Assembly: GCA_036419695.1 (NCBI GenBank)
Contig: CP143946.1
Location: 662,501 to 726,500, forward strand
DNA length: 64,000 nt
Direction of reading: 5' to 3'
From: [Clostridium] symbiosum
GTDB taxonomy: Bacteria > Bacillota > Clostridia > Lachnospirales > Lachnospiraceae
The notes beneath the pieces are model-generated. The model was not told the DNA's origin. It ran no database searches and worked only from the letters and a program-made list of their open reading frames with translations. Shown piece by piece: positions 16,760 through 23,901 of this stretch. The translations under genes were made by a program, and so were the position numbers. Numbering within the stretch: position 1 is the stretch's first letter; every line of letters begins with the position of its first letter.

Positions 16760-18097
16760 ATGTCAGAAACGGCTGCAGTAAAATCAAAGGGCAGTGCGAC
16801 GGCAAAGTCGGGCAGTAATATAACAAAATTTTTACTTTTAAACGCAATCGGTATTTTTATGTTCTTTATTTCCATCACCATAAATGGTACCAAATCCATC
16901 CCGATTGACCATATTGTTACGGCAATCAGAAGTATTCCGAATTTTGGGCCGGTGTACGGCGGGCTGATTGTTGTTATCGGAGCAGTTCTTCCATTCGTGA
17001 GAGGAACCTGGAACAAGGATACGGTGACAACGGTTTTCTCCATCTTCAAGGTAATTGGCATCGGCGTCGTCATCATGGCTATCTTTGGGTTTGGCCCCGC
17101 CAGATTCCATGATCCGGATATGCTTCCCTTTGTTTTCAACAAGGTGGTTGTGCCGGTAACCTCCCTTGTGCCGATCGGGGCCATTTTCCTGGCCTTCCTG
17201 ATTAACTACGGGCTGATGGAGTTCATCGGAGTATTTATGAAGCCGGTCATGCGCCCGCTGTGGAAGACCCCGGGCCGTTCCGCAATCGATGCGGTTGCCT
17301 CCTTCGTGGGAAGCTATTCCGTAGGACTTCTGATTACCAACAGAGTATACAAAGAGGGATTTTATTCCCAGAAAGAAGCAAGTATCATCGCAACTGGATT
17401 TTCCACCGTATCGGCCACTTTCATGGTCGTTGTGGCTAAGACCCTGGGACTGATGGACAAATGGAACCTCTATTTCTGGTCCACCCTGATCATCACTTTC
17501 CTGGTAACCGCCATCACGACGAGAATCTATCCTCTGAACAAAAAGTCGGATCTGGGCTACGAGGGGATGGAAGTGGTAAAAGAGCCTGTCGTAGAAAAAG
17601 GCAAGCTTTTCTCCACCGCGCTGAACGAAGGCCTTGAGGCCTGCTCCCAGGCGCCGGGATTCGTGGAAGGCCTGATTAAGAATTTTAAGGACGGTATCAA
17701 CCTTGCCTTAAATATCGGTCCGACCCTGATGTCCATCGGTTTCCTCGGCCTGCTTCTGGCAGAGTACACGCCGCTCTTTGATATCATGGGCTACATCTTC
17801 CTCCCATTCACAATGATTCTGGGCTTTGGCCCGGAGGCAATGATGGTAGCCAAGGGCTGCGCCATCAGCCTCGCCGAGATGTTCCTCCCGGCCAACATCG
17901 TGGCCGCAGGTTCCCCTCTGGCACAGGGCGTAATCGCAATTGTGTGTGTAGCCGAGATTTTATTCTTCTCCGCATCGATTCCATGTATTTTAGGGACGGA
18001 CATCAAGCTCAGCGTTAAGGATCTTGTGATTATCTGGGCGGAGAGGGTGGTACTCTCATTGATATTGGCGACTCCGGTGGTGATGTTCCTGTATTAA
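16760..18097 (+). CDS. YjiH-family membrane protein (nucleoside-recognition/Gate domains)
   Basis: 445 residues with about ten hydrophobic segments. The second half has the Gate-type pattern (GLLLAEYTPLFDIMGYIFLPF, EMFLPANIVAAGSPL). Its length is close to the sum of the split YjiH-like and YjiG-like proteins at 28.3-29.4 kb plus a linker, so it looks like their fused form. YjiH/YjiG proteins are presumed transporters; in E. coli they neighbour the isoaspartyl dipeptidase gene iadA. Here the partner is an extracellular amidase, which may supply its substrate. AAGGGGG precedes the ATG. Confidence 0.85.
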   Translation: MSETAAVKSKGSATAKSGSNITKFLLLNAIGIFMFFISITINGTKSIPIDHIVTAIRSIPNFGPVYGGLIVVIGAVLPFVRGTWNKDTVTTVFSIFKVIGIGVVIMAIFGFGPARFHDPDMLPFVFNKVVVPVTSLVPIGAIFLAFLINYGLMEFIGVFMKPVMRPLWKTPGRSAIDAVASFVGSYSVGLLITNRVYKEGFYSQKEASIIATGFSTVSATFMVVVAKTLGLMDKWNLYFWSTLIITFLVTAITTRIYPLNKKSDLGYEGMEVVKEPVVEKGKLFSTALNEGLEACSQAPGFVEGLIKNFKDGINLALNIGPTLMSIGFLGLLLAEYTPLFDIMGYIFLPFTMILGFGPEAMMVAKGCAISLAEMFLPANIVAAGSPLAQGVIAIVCVAEILFFSASIPCILGTDIKLSVKDLVIIWAERVVLSLILATPVVMFLY

Positions 18098-18895
18098 GGG
18101 GGATTGATTGAGAAAGGAGAACGCCGCCGGTCACGGTCGGGGTTCGGGATGGTGAGAGGGAGGTTATGAGTCTTCAGTCCCGGTTTGCAGAGTGTGGTGA
18201 GGGGGAATCCAGGAGAAAAAATTCCTACGGGGACTCGCTCCCGCTTGTGGAATGCGCAACGGGTGCTAGATTCGGCAATACCTCATCAAGCACCGGCGGA
18301 TTCCAAGGTCCCCTCCGGAAAGTTTTCTCCTTCCTTCCCCGGGCAGGTTGTCGACGGGACCGAAGACGCGAAGGTTGTCGCCATCCCGAACTCCGGCCTG
18401 CGGCCGCTGATTTGTTCTATTTCTTCAATGGGGAGAAGTATTGTCGCAGCCACTACTCGGTTATGATGCTTTTCATTTTGCCGGCATTTCGGGCTGACAG
18501 GAGCCAGCTGACAAATATTTGTAAAAAACGTAGTGGCTGCGACAATACCCCTCCCCTATTGAAGGAGTGGAACAAATCAGCGGCCGGAGGCCGAGGTTCG
18601 GAATGGCGATAACCTCGGCGTCTTCAGTCCCGGGCCATAACCTTCCTGTGGGGAATCCGGGAGAAAAAGATTCCGCAGGGAACCTGGGAGTTCATCGGCA
18701 CTTACCGAGGTTTTTTCGAGGTTAGTGTCCGCTATGTACTCCAAAGAGCGCGAGCGTTTCCCGAAGGAACTTTTTCTGCCCGGATTCCCCACCCGCGACA
18801 ACCTACAGCCCGGGACTGAAGACTCATCCCCTCCCTCTCACCATTCCGCCCCCCGGCCGTTCCGGCGGCGTCCTCACTCCTCAATTACATCCCCC
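18098..18895. repeat. Nested palindromic interspersed element, full copy
   Basis: An 800-base stretch without a credible gene. Its outer ends are inverted repeats (GGGGGATTGATTGAG at 18098; mirrored by CTCAATTACATCCCCC at 18880-18895; both continue into ACGCCGCCGG). Inside are three long hairpins: module 1 (18168-18369), a central hairpin with perfect arms at 18439-18456 / 18540-18557 and 18401-18417 / 18580-18596, and module 2 (18618-18825). Modules 1 and 2 are bounded by GTCTTCAGTCCC and its complement and are inverted relative to each other. A single strand could fold into a three-armed cloverleaf. Shorter copies lie at 29610 and 23663. No transposase is inside, so it resembles a non-autonomous mobile element or a structured RNA locus. 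Confidence 0.85.
18618..18825. repeat. Conserved 208-nt module 2 of the palindromic element (copy 1)
   Basis: From GCGTCTTCAGTCCCGG to CGGGACTGAAGACTC. GGGGAATCCGGG with AAAAAG near the left end pairs with the CTTTTT and CCCGGATTCCCC region near the right end. An inner hairpin pairs TGGGAGTTCAT with ATGTACTCCAA. The copy at 29900-30107 has the same length and differs at only about a dozen positions by eye. Confidence 0.8.
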
Positions 18896-19002
18896 ACGGC
18901 GGCCCGCAAAGCAGAAATGCTTGCAAAGAGCCGCCCAATGTGCTATATTGCAAAACAGAGGATATGCATACCCTGAAAAAACAACGAAAGGAGACCATTA
19001 CG

Positions 19003-19146
19003 ATGAAACAGAGAAACGTTATTAAAGGACTGGATCGGAGCATAAGGCACAGTTATCACTGTGATCAGCAGACTGTGCAATTGAATATCGTGCCATGCCG
19101 CCGGGAAAACGGGACTGTTTTTTGTAGTGGAATTCTGCATCTATAA
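19003..19146 (+). CDS. Possible 47-residue small protein upstream of rtcB
   Basis: A short frame with an excellent ribosome site (AAAGGAG at 18988-18994, 8 bases before the ATG). The product is basic and has two cysteines (YHCDQQT, VPCRREN) but no family I recognise. It ends about 100 bases before the terminator that precedes rtcB, so it could be a leader peptide or an independent small gene. The evidence is limited to the ribosome site. Confidence 0.3.
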   Translation: MKQRNVIKGLDRSIRHSYHCDQQTVQLNIVPCRRENGTVFCSGILHL

Positions 19147-19247
19147 ACAGATTGTCTATCCGGCTGCGTGAAGATTGGCTGCCGGCGGACGAATACCCTG
19201 TTAAGGGGATAAAAGACGTCATATAGGAAAGTATATGGAAATTCTTA

Positions 19248-19300
19248 GGAGCCAACTGGTTCCCCGTACATACGTACCGGGGATCACGGCTCCTTTTTTT
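19248..19300 (+). terminator. Intrinsic terminator / attenuator directly before rtcB
   Basis: GGAGCC (19248-19253) pairs with GGCTCC (19288-19293), followed by seven T. An inner stem pairs CCCCGTAC with GTACCGGGG. The rtcB ribosome site begins at the very next base, 19301, so any transcript reaching rtcB from upstream must pass this structure. That layout is typical of attenuation. Confidence 0.75.
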
Positions 19301-19315
19301 GAGGTGAAAAATAAA

Positions 19316-20530
19316 ATGAAAACAGTAAAAGGAAGATATAACGAGGCAAAAGTATTTACAGAGGTGGTGGAAGAAACTGCGCTGGAACAGATTAAGATGC
19401 TCTGCGATCAGGAATTTTCATCGGGGAGCCGGATCCGGATTATGCCCGACGTCCATGCGGGAGCCGGATGCACCATCGGAACCACGATGACAATCCGTGA
19501 TAAGGCGGTCCCGAATCTGGTGGGAGTCGATATCGGCTGCGGTATGGAGACAATCCGCATTGGAAACTCCCATATTGAGCTTGAAAAGCTGGACAAACTG
19601 ATCTACGAAAAGATTCCTTCCGGGTTTAATATCAGGAAAGAACCGCATCCGTATAATGAGCAGATTGATCTGAATGAACTCCGGTGCAAAATGGACGGGA
19701 AGATTAACCTGGATCGGGCGGTCCGTTCCCTTGGGACGCTGGGAGGCGGGAACCATTTTATTGAAGTGGATCGGGATACGGAGGGAAAACTCTACCTTGT
19801 CGTTCACTCCGGTTCCAGGCACCTGGGGCTGGAGGTCGCCCATTTTTACCAGAATGAAGCATACAAGGCGCTTAACGGTAATTCCCCGGCCGATGTGGAT
19901 TCTCTGATTAAGGAGTACAAGGCGGCGGGGCGCGAGAAGGAAATCCAGAAGGCGCTGAAAGAACTGAAGGCGCAGGTGACGACCACGGTTCCAAAGGCCC
20001 TGGCCTACTGTGAGGGGAAGCTTCTTGAAGATTATATTCACGACATGACGCTGGTTCAGCGCTTTGCCATGCTGAACAGGAAAGCAATGATGGATGAGAT
20101 GATCCGTGGAATGAATCTCAAAGTGGAAGAGCAGTTTACCACCATCCACAACTATATCGATACGGAAAACATGATCCTCAGGAAAGGGGCTGTCTCGGCG
20201 AAGGCGGGAGAAAAACTCCTGATCCCAATCAATATGAGGGACGGTTCCCTGATCTGCGTCGGTAAGGGCAATGAGGACTGGAACTGCTCCGCACCCCACG
20301 GCGCAGGCCGCCTGATGTCCAGAACCCAGGCGAAAAAGTCCTACACCGTCACGGAGTTTAAAAAAGAGATGGAGGGAATCTACACGACTTCGGTCAATGC
20401 AGAAACCCTGGATGAATGTCCGATGGCCTATAAGGGGATGCAGGATATCGTGGATAATATCGGCGACACCGCCGGGATTTTATCGGTGATTAAGCCGGTT
20501 TACAACTTTAAGGCGGGAGAAGAGGGATGA
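19316..20530 (+). CDS. rtcB: RtcB-type RNA ligase
   Basis: About 404 residues. RtcB joins RNA ends bearing 2',3'-cyclic or 3'-phosphate to 5'-hydroxyl, using GTP and manganese; in bacteria it repairs cleaved tRNA or rRNA. All core motifs are present: MPDVHAGAGCTIG, GVDIGCGM with the metal-binding cysteine, LGGGNHF, VVHSGSRHLG and PHGAGRLMSR with the guanylylated histidine. I start at ATG 19316 because GAGGTGA (19301-19307) is 8 bases before it; the longer frame from 19235 would translate the terminator hairpin. No archease or RtcA gene is adjacent. Confidence 0.93.
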   Translation: MKTVKGRYNEAKVFTEVVEETALEQIKMLCDQEFSSGSRIRIMPDVHAGAGCTIGTTMTIRDKAVPNLVGVDIGCGMETIRIGNSHIELEKLDKLIYEKIPSGFNIRKEPHPYNEQIDLNELRCKMDGKINLDRAVRSLGTLGGGNHFIEVDRDTEGKLYLVVHSGSRHLGLEVAHFYQNEAYKALNGNSPADVDSLIKEYKAAGREKEIQKALKELKAQVTTTVPKALAYCEGKLLEDYIHDMTLVQRFAMLNRKAMMDEMIRGMNLKVEEQFTTIHNYIDTENMILRKGAVSAKAGEKLLIPINMRDGSLICVGKGNEDWNCSAPHGAGRLMSRTQAKKSYTVTEFKKEMEGIYTTSVNAETLDECPMAYKGMQDIVDNIGDTAGILSVIKPVYNFKAGEEG

Positions 20531-20568
20531 CGGAATTCTTTCAATTTTGCCGCCGGCAGGATGCAAAA

Positions 20569-20606
20569 ATACCGGGAGGACAGGAGAAGTTCCTGTTTCC
20601 CGGTAT
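20569..20606. terminator. Bidirectional terminator between rtcB and the MATE gene
   Basis: ATACCGGG pairs with CCCGGTAT, and the inner ACAGGA with TCCTGT, forming one long hairpin between convergent genes. The T run is weak on either strand. Confidence 0.65.
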
Positions 20607-20640
20607 AGAAATATATGGAGGTGGAGGCTCAGGCCCGGAT

Positions 20641-22041
20641 TCAGGCGGCCTCATCAATCTTTCCCAGCTTTTTGTATTCTCTGGTAAAGAGGAGCGCTGT
20701 TGTGCTCACCGCAATGATGTCTGCAATCGGCTCCGCGATAAATACGGCCAGCACCTGGTTACTGAAGAACTGCGGCAGTATAAAGATAAGAGGTATCAGG
20801 AGCAGAACTTTTCTGAGCAGGGCGAGAAAGACGGAGGTCTTTGCATTACCCAGGGCGATGAAGGTCTGCTGGCATGCTATCTGAATACTGAAAATCAGGG
20901 ATGCGGCCATGTAAACCCGCATTGCCCAGACGGTAAACTGCGTTAAATCCGCATTGCTGGTGAAGATGGCGATGAATACTCTTGGCGCAAACATGCAGAT
21001 TGCCCACAAAAGAGTGGAGTAGCAGATGGAAACGCGCAGGAGCAGGTGGAACGCCTTTTTTACACGGTGGATATGGCCCGCCCCGTAGTTGAAGCTGATA
21101 ATCGGCTGCGCGCCCTGAGTCAGTCCCTGGAGAGGCAGCATGGAGAACTGCATCACGCTCATCAGGATTGTCATGGCGCCGACTGCAATGTCTCCGCCGT
21201 ATTTCAAAAGGCTGGTATTAAAGCAGACGGAGAGGACACTTTCGGTAAACTGCATGATAAATGGGGCAAGGCCCAGAGAGATACAGGTCACGATAATCGA
21301 TCGGTCCAGCTTCATATTCTGGAGCTTAATTTTCAGCAGGCTCTTTTTACCGGTCAGGAATTTAAGGATCCAGATACAGGATACGGCCTGTGAAATGATA
21401 GTGGCCCATGCGGCTCCGCGCACGCCCATACCCATACCGAAAATGAAAATCGGGTCCAGGATGATATTGCATATGGCTCCGATGGCGACCGTCATCATAC
21501 CGATTTTTGCATAGCCCTGCGCATTGATAAATGCATTCAGGCCAAGAGCCAGCTGGACGAAAATGGTGCCGCAGGCATAGATTTCCATATAGGCCCAGGC
21601 ATAGACAATGGTCTTTTCACTGGCGCCGAACATCAGCAGGATGGAGCGCCCGAATATCAGGAAGAGCGCAGTCAGCGCAACCGAGATAATCAGGAGCATG
21701 GAGGTACAGTTACCGAGGATCTTTTCCGCCTGATCATTTCTACCTTTGCCCATCATGATGGAAGCGCGGGGCGCTCCGCCCATGCTGACCAGGGCCGCGA
21801 AAGCCGAGATACACATGATAACCGGCATCGTCACTCCCACGCCGGTCAGTGCGTCTGGGCCAATATTTTCAATGTGTCCGATATACATACGGTCTACCAT
21901 ATTGTACAAAACATTGATGATCTGAGCCAGGATAGCCGGAAGCGCCAGGCTCAGCAGAAGTTTACCGATGTTGTCATGGCCTAAATCGGCCTCCTTCGAA
22001 ATGCCGGAACCGGCTTTCTTTGATGTGAACTTATTCTGCAT
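20641..22041 (-). CDS. MATE family multidrug/metabolite efflux transporter
   Basis: 466 residues, about 12 membrane segments, MatE domains from roughly residues 30-190 and 255-415 (LALPAILAQIINVLYNMVDRMYIGHI near the N-terminus; MLPLQGLTQGAQPIISFNYGAG in the second half). The start overlaps the stop of the MarR-family regulator by 11 bases, so the pair is translationally coupled. Probably a regulator-exporter unit induced by the exported compound. Confidence 0.93.
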   Translation of the reverse strand: MQNKFTSKKAGSGISKEADLGHDNIGKLLLSLALPAILAQIINVLYNMVDRMYIGHIENIGPDALTGVGVTMPVIMCISAFAALVSMGGAPRASIMMGKGRNDQAEKILGNCTSMLLIISVALTALFLIFGRSILLMFGASEKTIVYAWAYMEIYACGTIFVQLALGLNAFINAQGYAKIGMMTVAIGAICNIILDPIFIFGMGMGVRGAAWATIISQAVSCIWILKFLTGKKSLLKIKLQNMKLDRSIIVTCISLGLAPFIMQFTESVLSVCFNTSLLKYGGDIAVGAMTILMSVMQFSMLPLQGLTQGAQPIISFNYGAGHIHRVKKAFHLLLRVSICYSTLLWAICMFAPRVFIAIFTSNADLTQFTVWAMRVYMAASLIFSIQIACQQTFIALGNAKTSVFLALLRKVLLLIPLIFILPQFFSNQVLAVFIAEPIADIIAVSTTALLFTREYKKLGKIDEAA

Positions 22042-22492
22042 GATTCTCTCTCCCTTTTAATAGTAATTCGGTGTTAATAAGAAGTTTATCCAGAGTTTCC
22101 GATGTGATGCGAAGCTCCTCCTGAGAAATACCGCGCTCGATATTCCGGGCCATTTCTTTCTGTTTGACGGAGATGCGTTCTGTGATCGGCCGACTCTTTT
22201 CACTGAGCTTCAGATGAACAATGCGCCGATCGGACGGCTCGCGGACCGTTTCCAGATAGCCCTTGGCAAAAAGCGAGTCTACGGAGCGGGCCACCAGGCC
22301 CTTGGAGATTCCCTTGCAGCGGACGATGTCGGTCGCCGTATCTAATTCAGGGGAATTGTTGTGCAAAAATAAGATGACGGCAATCTCATTCGGCGTAAAC
22401 TGGTACTCTGCCAGTTCATACTGATAAAACCTCCGGTACATCTTATCTATCTTCTGGAATTTTTCAAAAAATCTTCCGGGTGAAGCCAGCAA
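22031..22492 (-). CDS. MarR family transcriptional regulator
   Basis: 153 residues with a winged helix-turn-helix core: TATDIVRCKGISKGLVARSV recognition region, then the wing GYLETVREPSDRRIVHLKLS. MarR proteins repress divergent or downstream transport genes and release DNA on ligand binding. It leads the MATE gene in one operon. A consensus promoter and an inverted repeat directly upstream suggest autorepression. Confidence 0.92.
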   Translation of the reverse strand: MLASPGRFFEKFQKIDKMYRRFYQYELAEYQFTPNEIAVILFLHNNSPELDTATDIVRCKGISKGLVARSVDSLFAKGYLETVREPSDRRIVHLKLSEKSRPITERISVKQKEMARNIERGISQEELRITSETLDKLLINTELLLKGRENHAE

Positions 22493-22516
22493 ATTTCTTT
22501 CCTCCTTACCAATATG

Positions 22517-22572
22517 GTTTATTTATAAACTGTTCAAAAATAAACTATAATACCTTTTATTCCGTTTGTCAA
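22517..22572 (-). promoter_or_regulatory. marR-MATE promoter with overlapping inverted repeat
   Basis: On the complement, TTGACA (22572-22567) and TATAGT (22549-22544) are 17 bases apart. GTTTATTT (22517-22524) and AAATAAAC (22538-22545) form an inverted repeat beginning at the -10 box and covering the transcription start, a typical place for a MarR repressor site. Confidence 0.65.
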
Positions 22573-22580
22573 CAGGAAAC

Positions 22581-22598
22581 GAAATGGGATCCCATTTC
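22581..22598. promoter_or_regulatory. Perfect 18-bp palindrome
   Basis: GAAATGGGATCCCATTTC reads the same on both strands. It lies between the divergent marR and cotS promoters and could be an operator. Confidence 0.35.
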
Positions 22599-22618
22599 TG
22601 AATTATAGGCATGTCCGG

Positions 22619-22648
22619 TACATATTTGGGCAAAAGAGAACATACCCT
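22619..22648 (+). promoter_or_regulatory. Sigma-E-like sporulation promoter of the cotS gene
   Basis: TACATATT (22619-22626), 14 bases, then CATACCCT (22641-22648). This resembles the mother-cell sigma-E consensus (ATATT, 13-15 bases, CATACA-T). It lies 40 bases before the GTG of a spore-coat family gene, in agreement. Confidence 0.55.
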
Positions 22649-22687
22649 AGAAGTAGCTTAAAAGAAAGTTGTCTGGAGGGGTGAAGC

Positions 22688-23665
22688 GTGAATGACAGAA
22701 ATACAGAAGTATTAGAGCAATATGAACTTGAAATTAAGGCGTTTCGCAGAGGCAGGGGTGCCTGGGTCTGCGAGACCGACAAAGGGCTGAAGCTGCTCCG
22801 TGAATATAAAGGGACGGTAAAACGCCTGGAGTTTGAGGAAGAAGTTCTCCATTCACTTAAGGCGGGTGGGAGCTGTTTTGTGGATCAGTATATCAGAAAC
22901 AAAGAGGGTGAACTGATGTCGACGGCCGGAGACGGCAGCCGTTATGTGGTGAAGGACTGGTTTTCAGACCGTGAGTGCAACATCCGGGATGAGGAGGAGA
23001 TTATAGGCGCCGTATCGCAGATTGCCCGTCTCCATAAGACCCTCAGAAAGATAGAGGCAAAGGAAGAGTGGAATCTGGGTTCCATTCTGGCCGAGCCGAT
23101 GACGGAGGAAATGGAGCGCCACAACAGGGAACTGCGGCGCACCAGGAATTTTATCAGCTCCAAACGTAAAAAATCGGATTTTGAGCTTTGCGTGATGGGG
23201 AATTTCTCCATGTTTTATGAACAGGCCCTGGAGGCCCGCGAGGGACTGGGAAAGATGGTGAGCGAGACGGGAGCGCCGGAGCATTATCTGTGCCACGGTG
23301 AGTTGAACCAGCATCATATCCTGATGGGGCCCGGCTACACGGCGGTAATCGAATTTAATAAAATGCATCTGGGCGTCCAGGTGGCGGATCTCTATCATTT
23401 TATCAGAAAGGCCATGGAAAAACATGGATGGAATATGAAACTGGGGATGCGTCTTTTAGATTCCTACGACAGGGTTCTTAAGATGGATGCCAAGGAGAGG
23501 GAATATCTCTATTATCTGTTCCTTTATCCTGAAAAATACTGGAAACAGCTTAACTTCTATTATAATGCGAACAAGGCTTGGATTCCTTCAAGAAATGTGG
23601 AGAAGCTCCAGAACCTGGAGGTGCAGCAGAAGGACAGAAACGAATTCCTGAAGCGGATCCGGTAA
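22688..23665 (+). CDS. CotS family spore coat protein (kinase-like fold)
   Basis: 325 residues of the CotS/YutH/YsxE group, which has the aminoglycoside-phosphotransferase fold and is deposited in the spore coat. Visible features are an N-terminal lobe with LLREYKGTVKRLEFE, a catalytic-loop equivalent LCHGELNQHHIL where the usual Asp is Glu, and the family C-terminus with LFLYPEKYWKQLNFYY and YNANKAWIP. GTG start at 22688 after GGAGGG. The altered catalytic loop suggests a structural rather than enzymatic role. With its sigma-E-like promoter it indicates that the organism can sporulate. Confidence 0.85.
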   Translation: MNDRNTEVLEQYELEIKAFRRGRGAWVCETDKGLKLLREYKGTVKRLEFEEEVLHSLKAGGSCFVDQYIRNKEGELMSTAGDGSRYVVKDWFSDRECNIRDEEEIIGAVSQIARLHKTLRKIEAKEEWNLGSILAEPMTEEMERHNRELRRTRNFISSKRKKSDFELCVMGNFSMFYEQALEAREGLGKMVSETGAPEHYLCHGELNQHHILMGPGYTAVIEFNKMHLGVQVADLYHFIRKAMEKHGWNMKLGMRLLDSYDRVLKMDAKEREYLYYLFLYPEKYWKQLNFYYNANKAWIPSRNVEKLQNLEVQQKDRNEFLKRIR

Positions 23666-23775
23666 GGTGGGGGAGCGGATGAGGACGCCGCCGAAACGGC
23701 CGGGAGGGAATGGGCTGGGTCTTTAGTCCCAAAGATTCCGCACCAGGACTGAAGACTCATGCCAATCAAGGGATG
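23663..23775. repeat. Remnant of the palindromic element
   Basis: About 113 bases directly after the cotS stop. It keeps the left terminal part (GAGGACGCCGCC, then GGCCGGGAGGG), one GTCTTTAGTCCC, AAAGATTCCGCA from the module interior, and the mirrored GGACTGAAGACTC. Central hairpins are gone. It is the third copy in the window. The rest of the 23666-23901 spacer shows nothing further that I recognise. Confidence 0.7.
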
Positions 23776-23901
23776 TAAAACGTTTCACTGCCGCAAATAG
23801 ATGAAACATGCATCTTCGTGTTTCTGTACATGGGACGGTACAACATTGACAAAATAAAAGCGCCGCTGTATGCTGAACCTGAGGGATAGGGGGAGACGTG
23901 C

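Noticed and set aside
18166..18612. Open frame starting MSLQSRF in the first palindromic element, with a similar frame near 29668
   Set aside because: Both frames start in the repeated GAGTCTTCAGTCCC motif and diverge and end differently. They lack a consistent product and run through hairpin arms. The shared N-terminus comes from the repeat DNA, not from a gene.
20527..20946. 139-codon plus-strand frame after rtcB
   Set aside because: It is antisense to the MATE gene for most of its length and runs through the convergent terminator hairpin.
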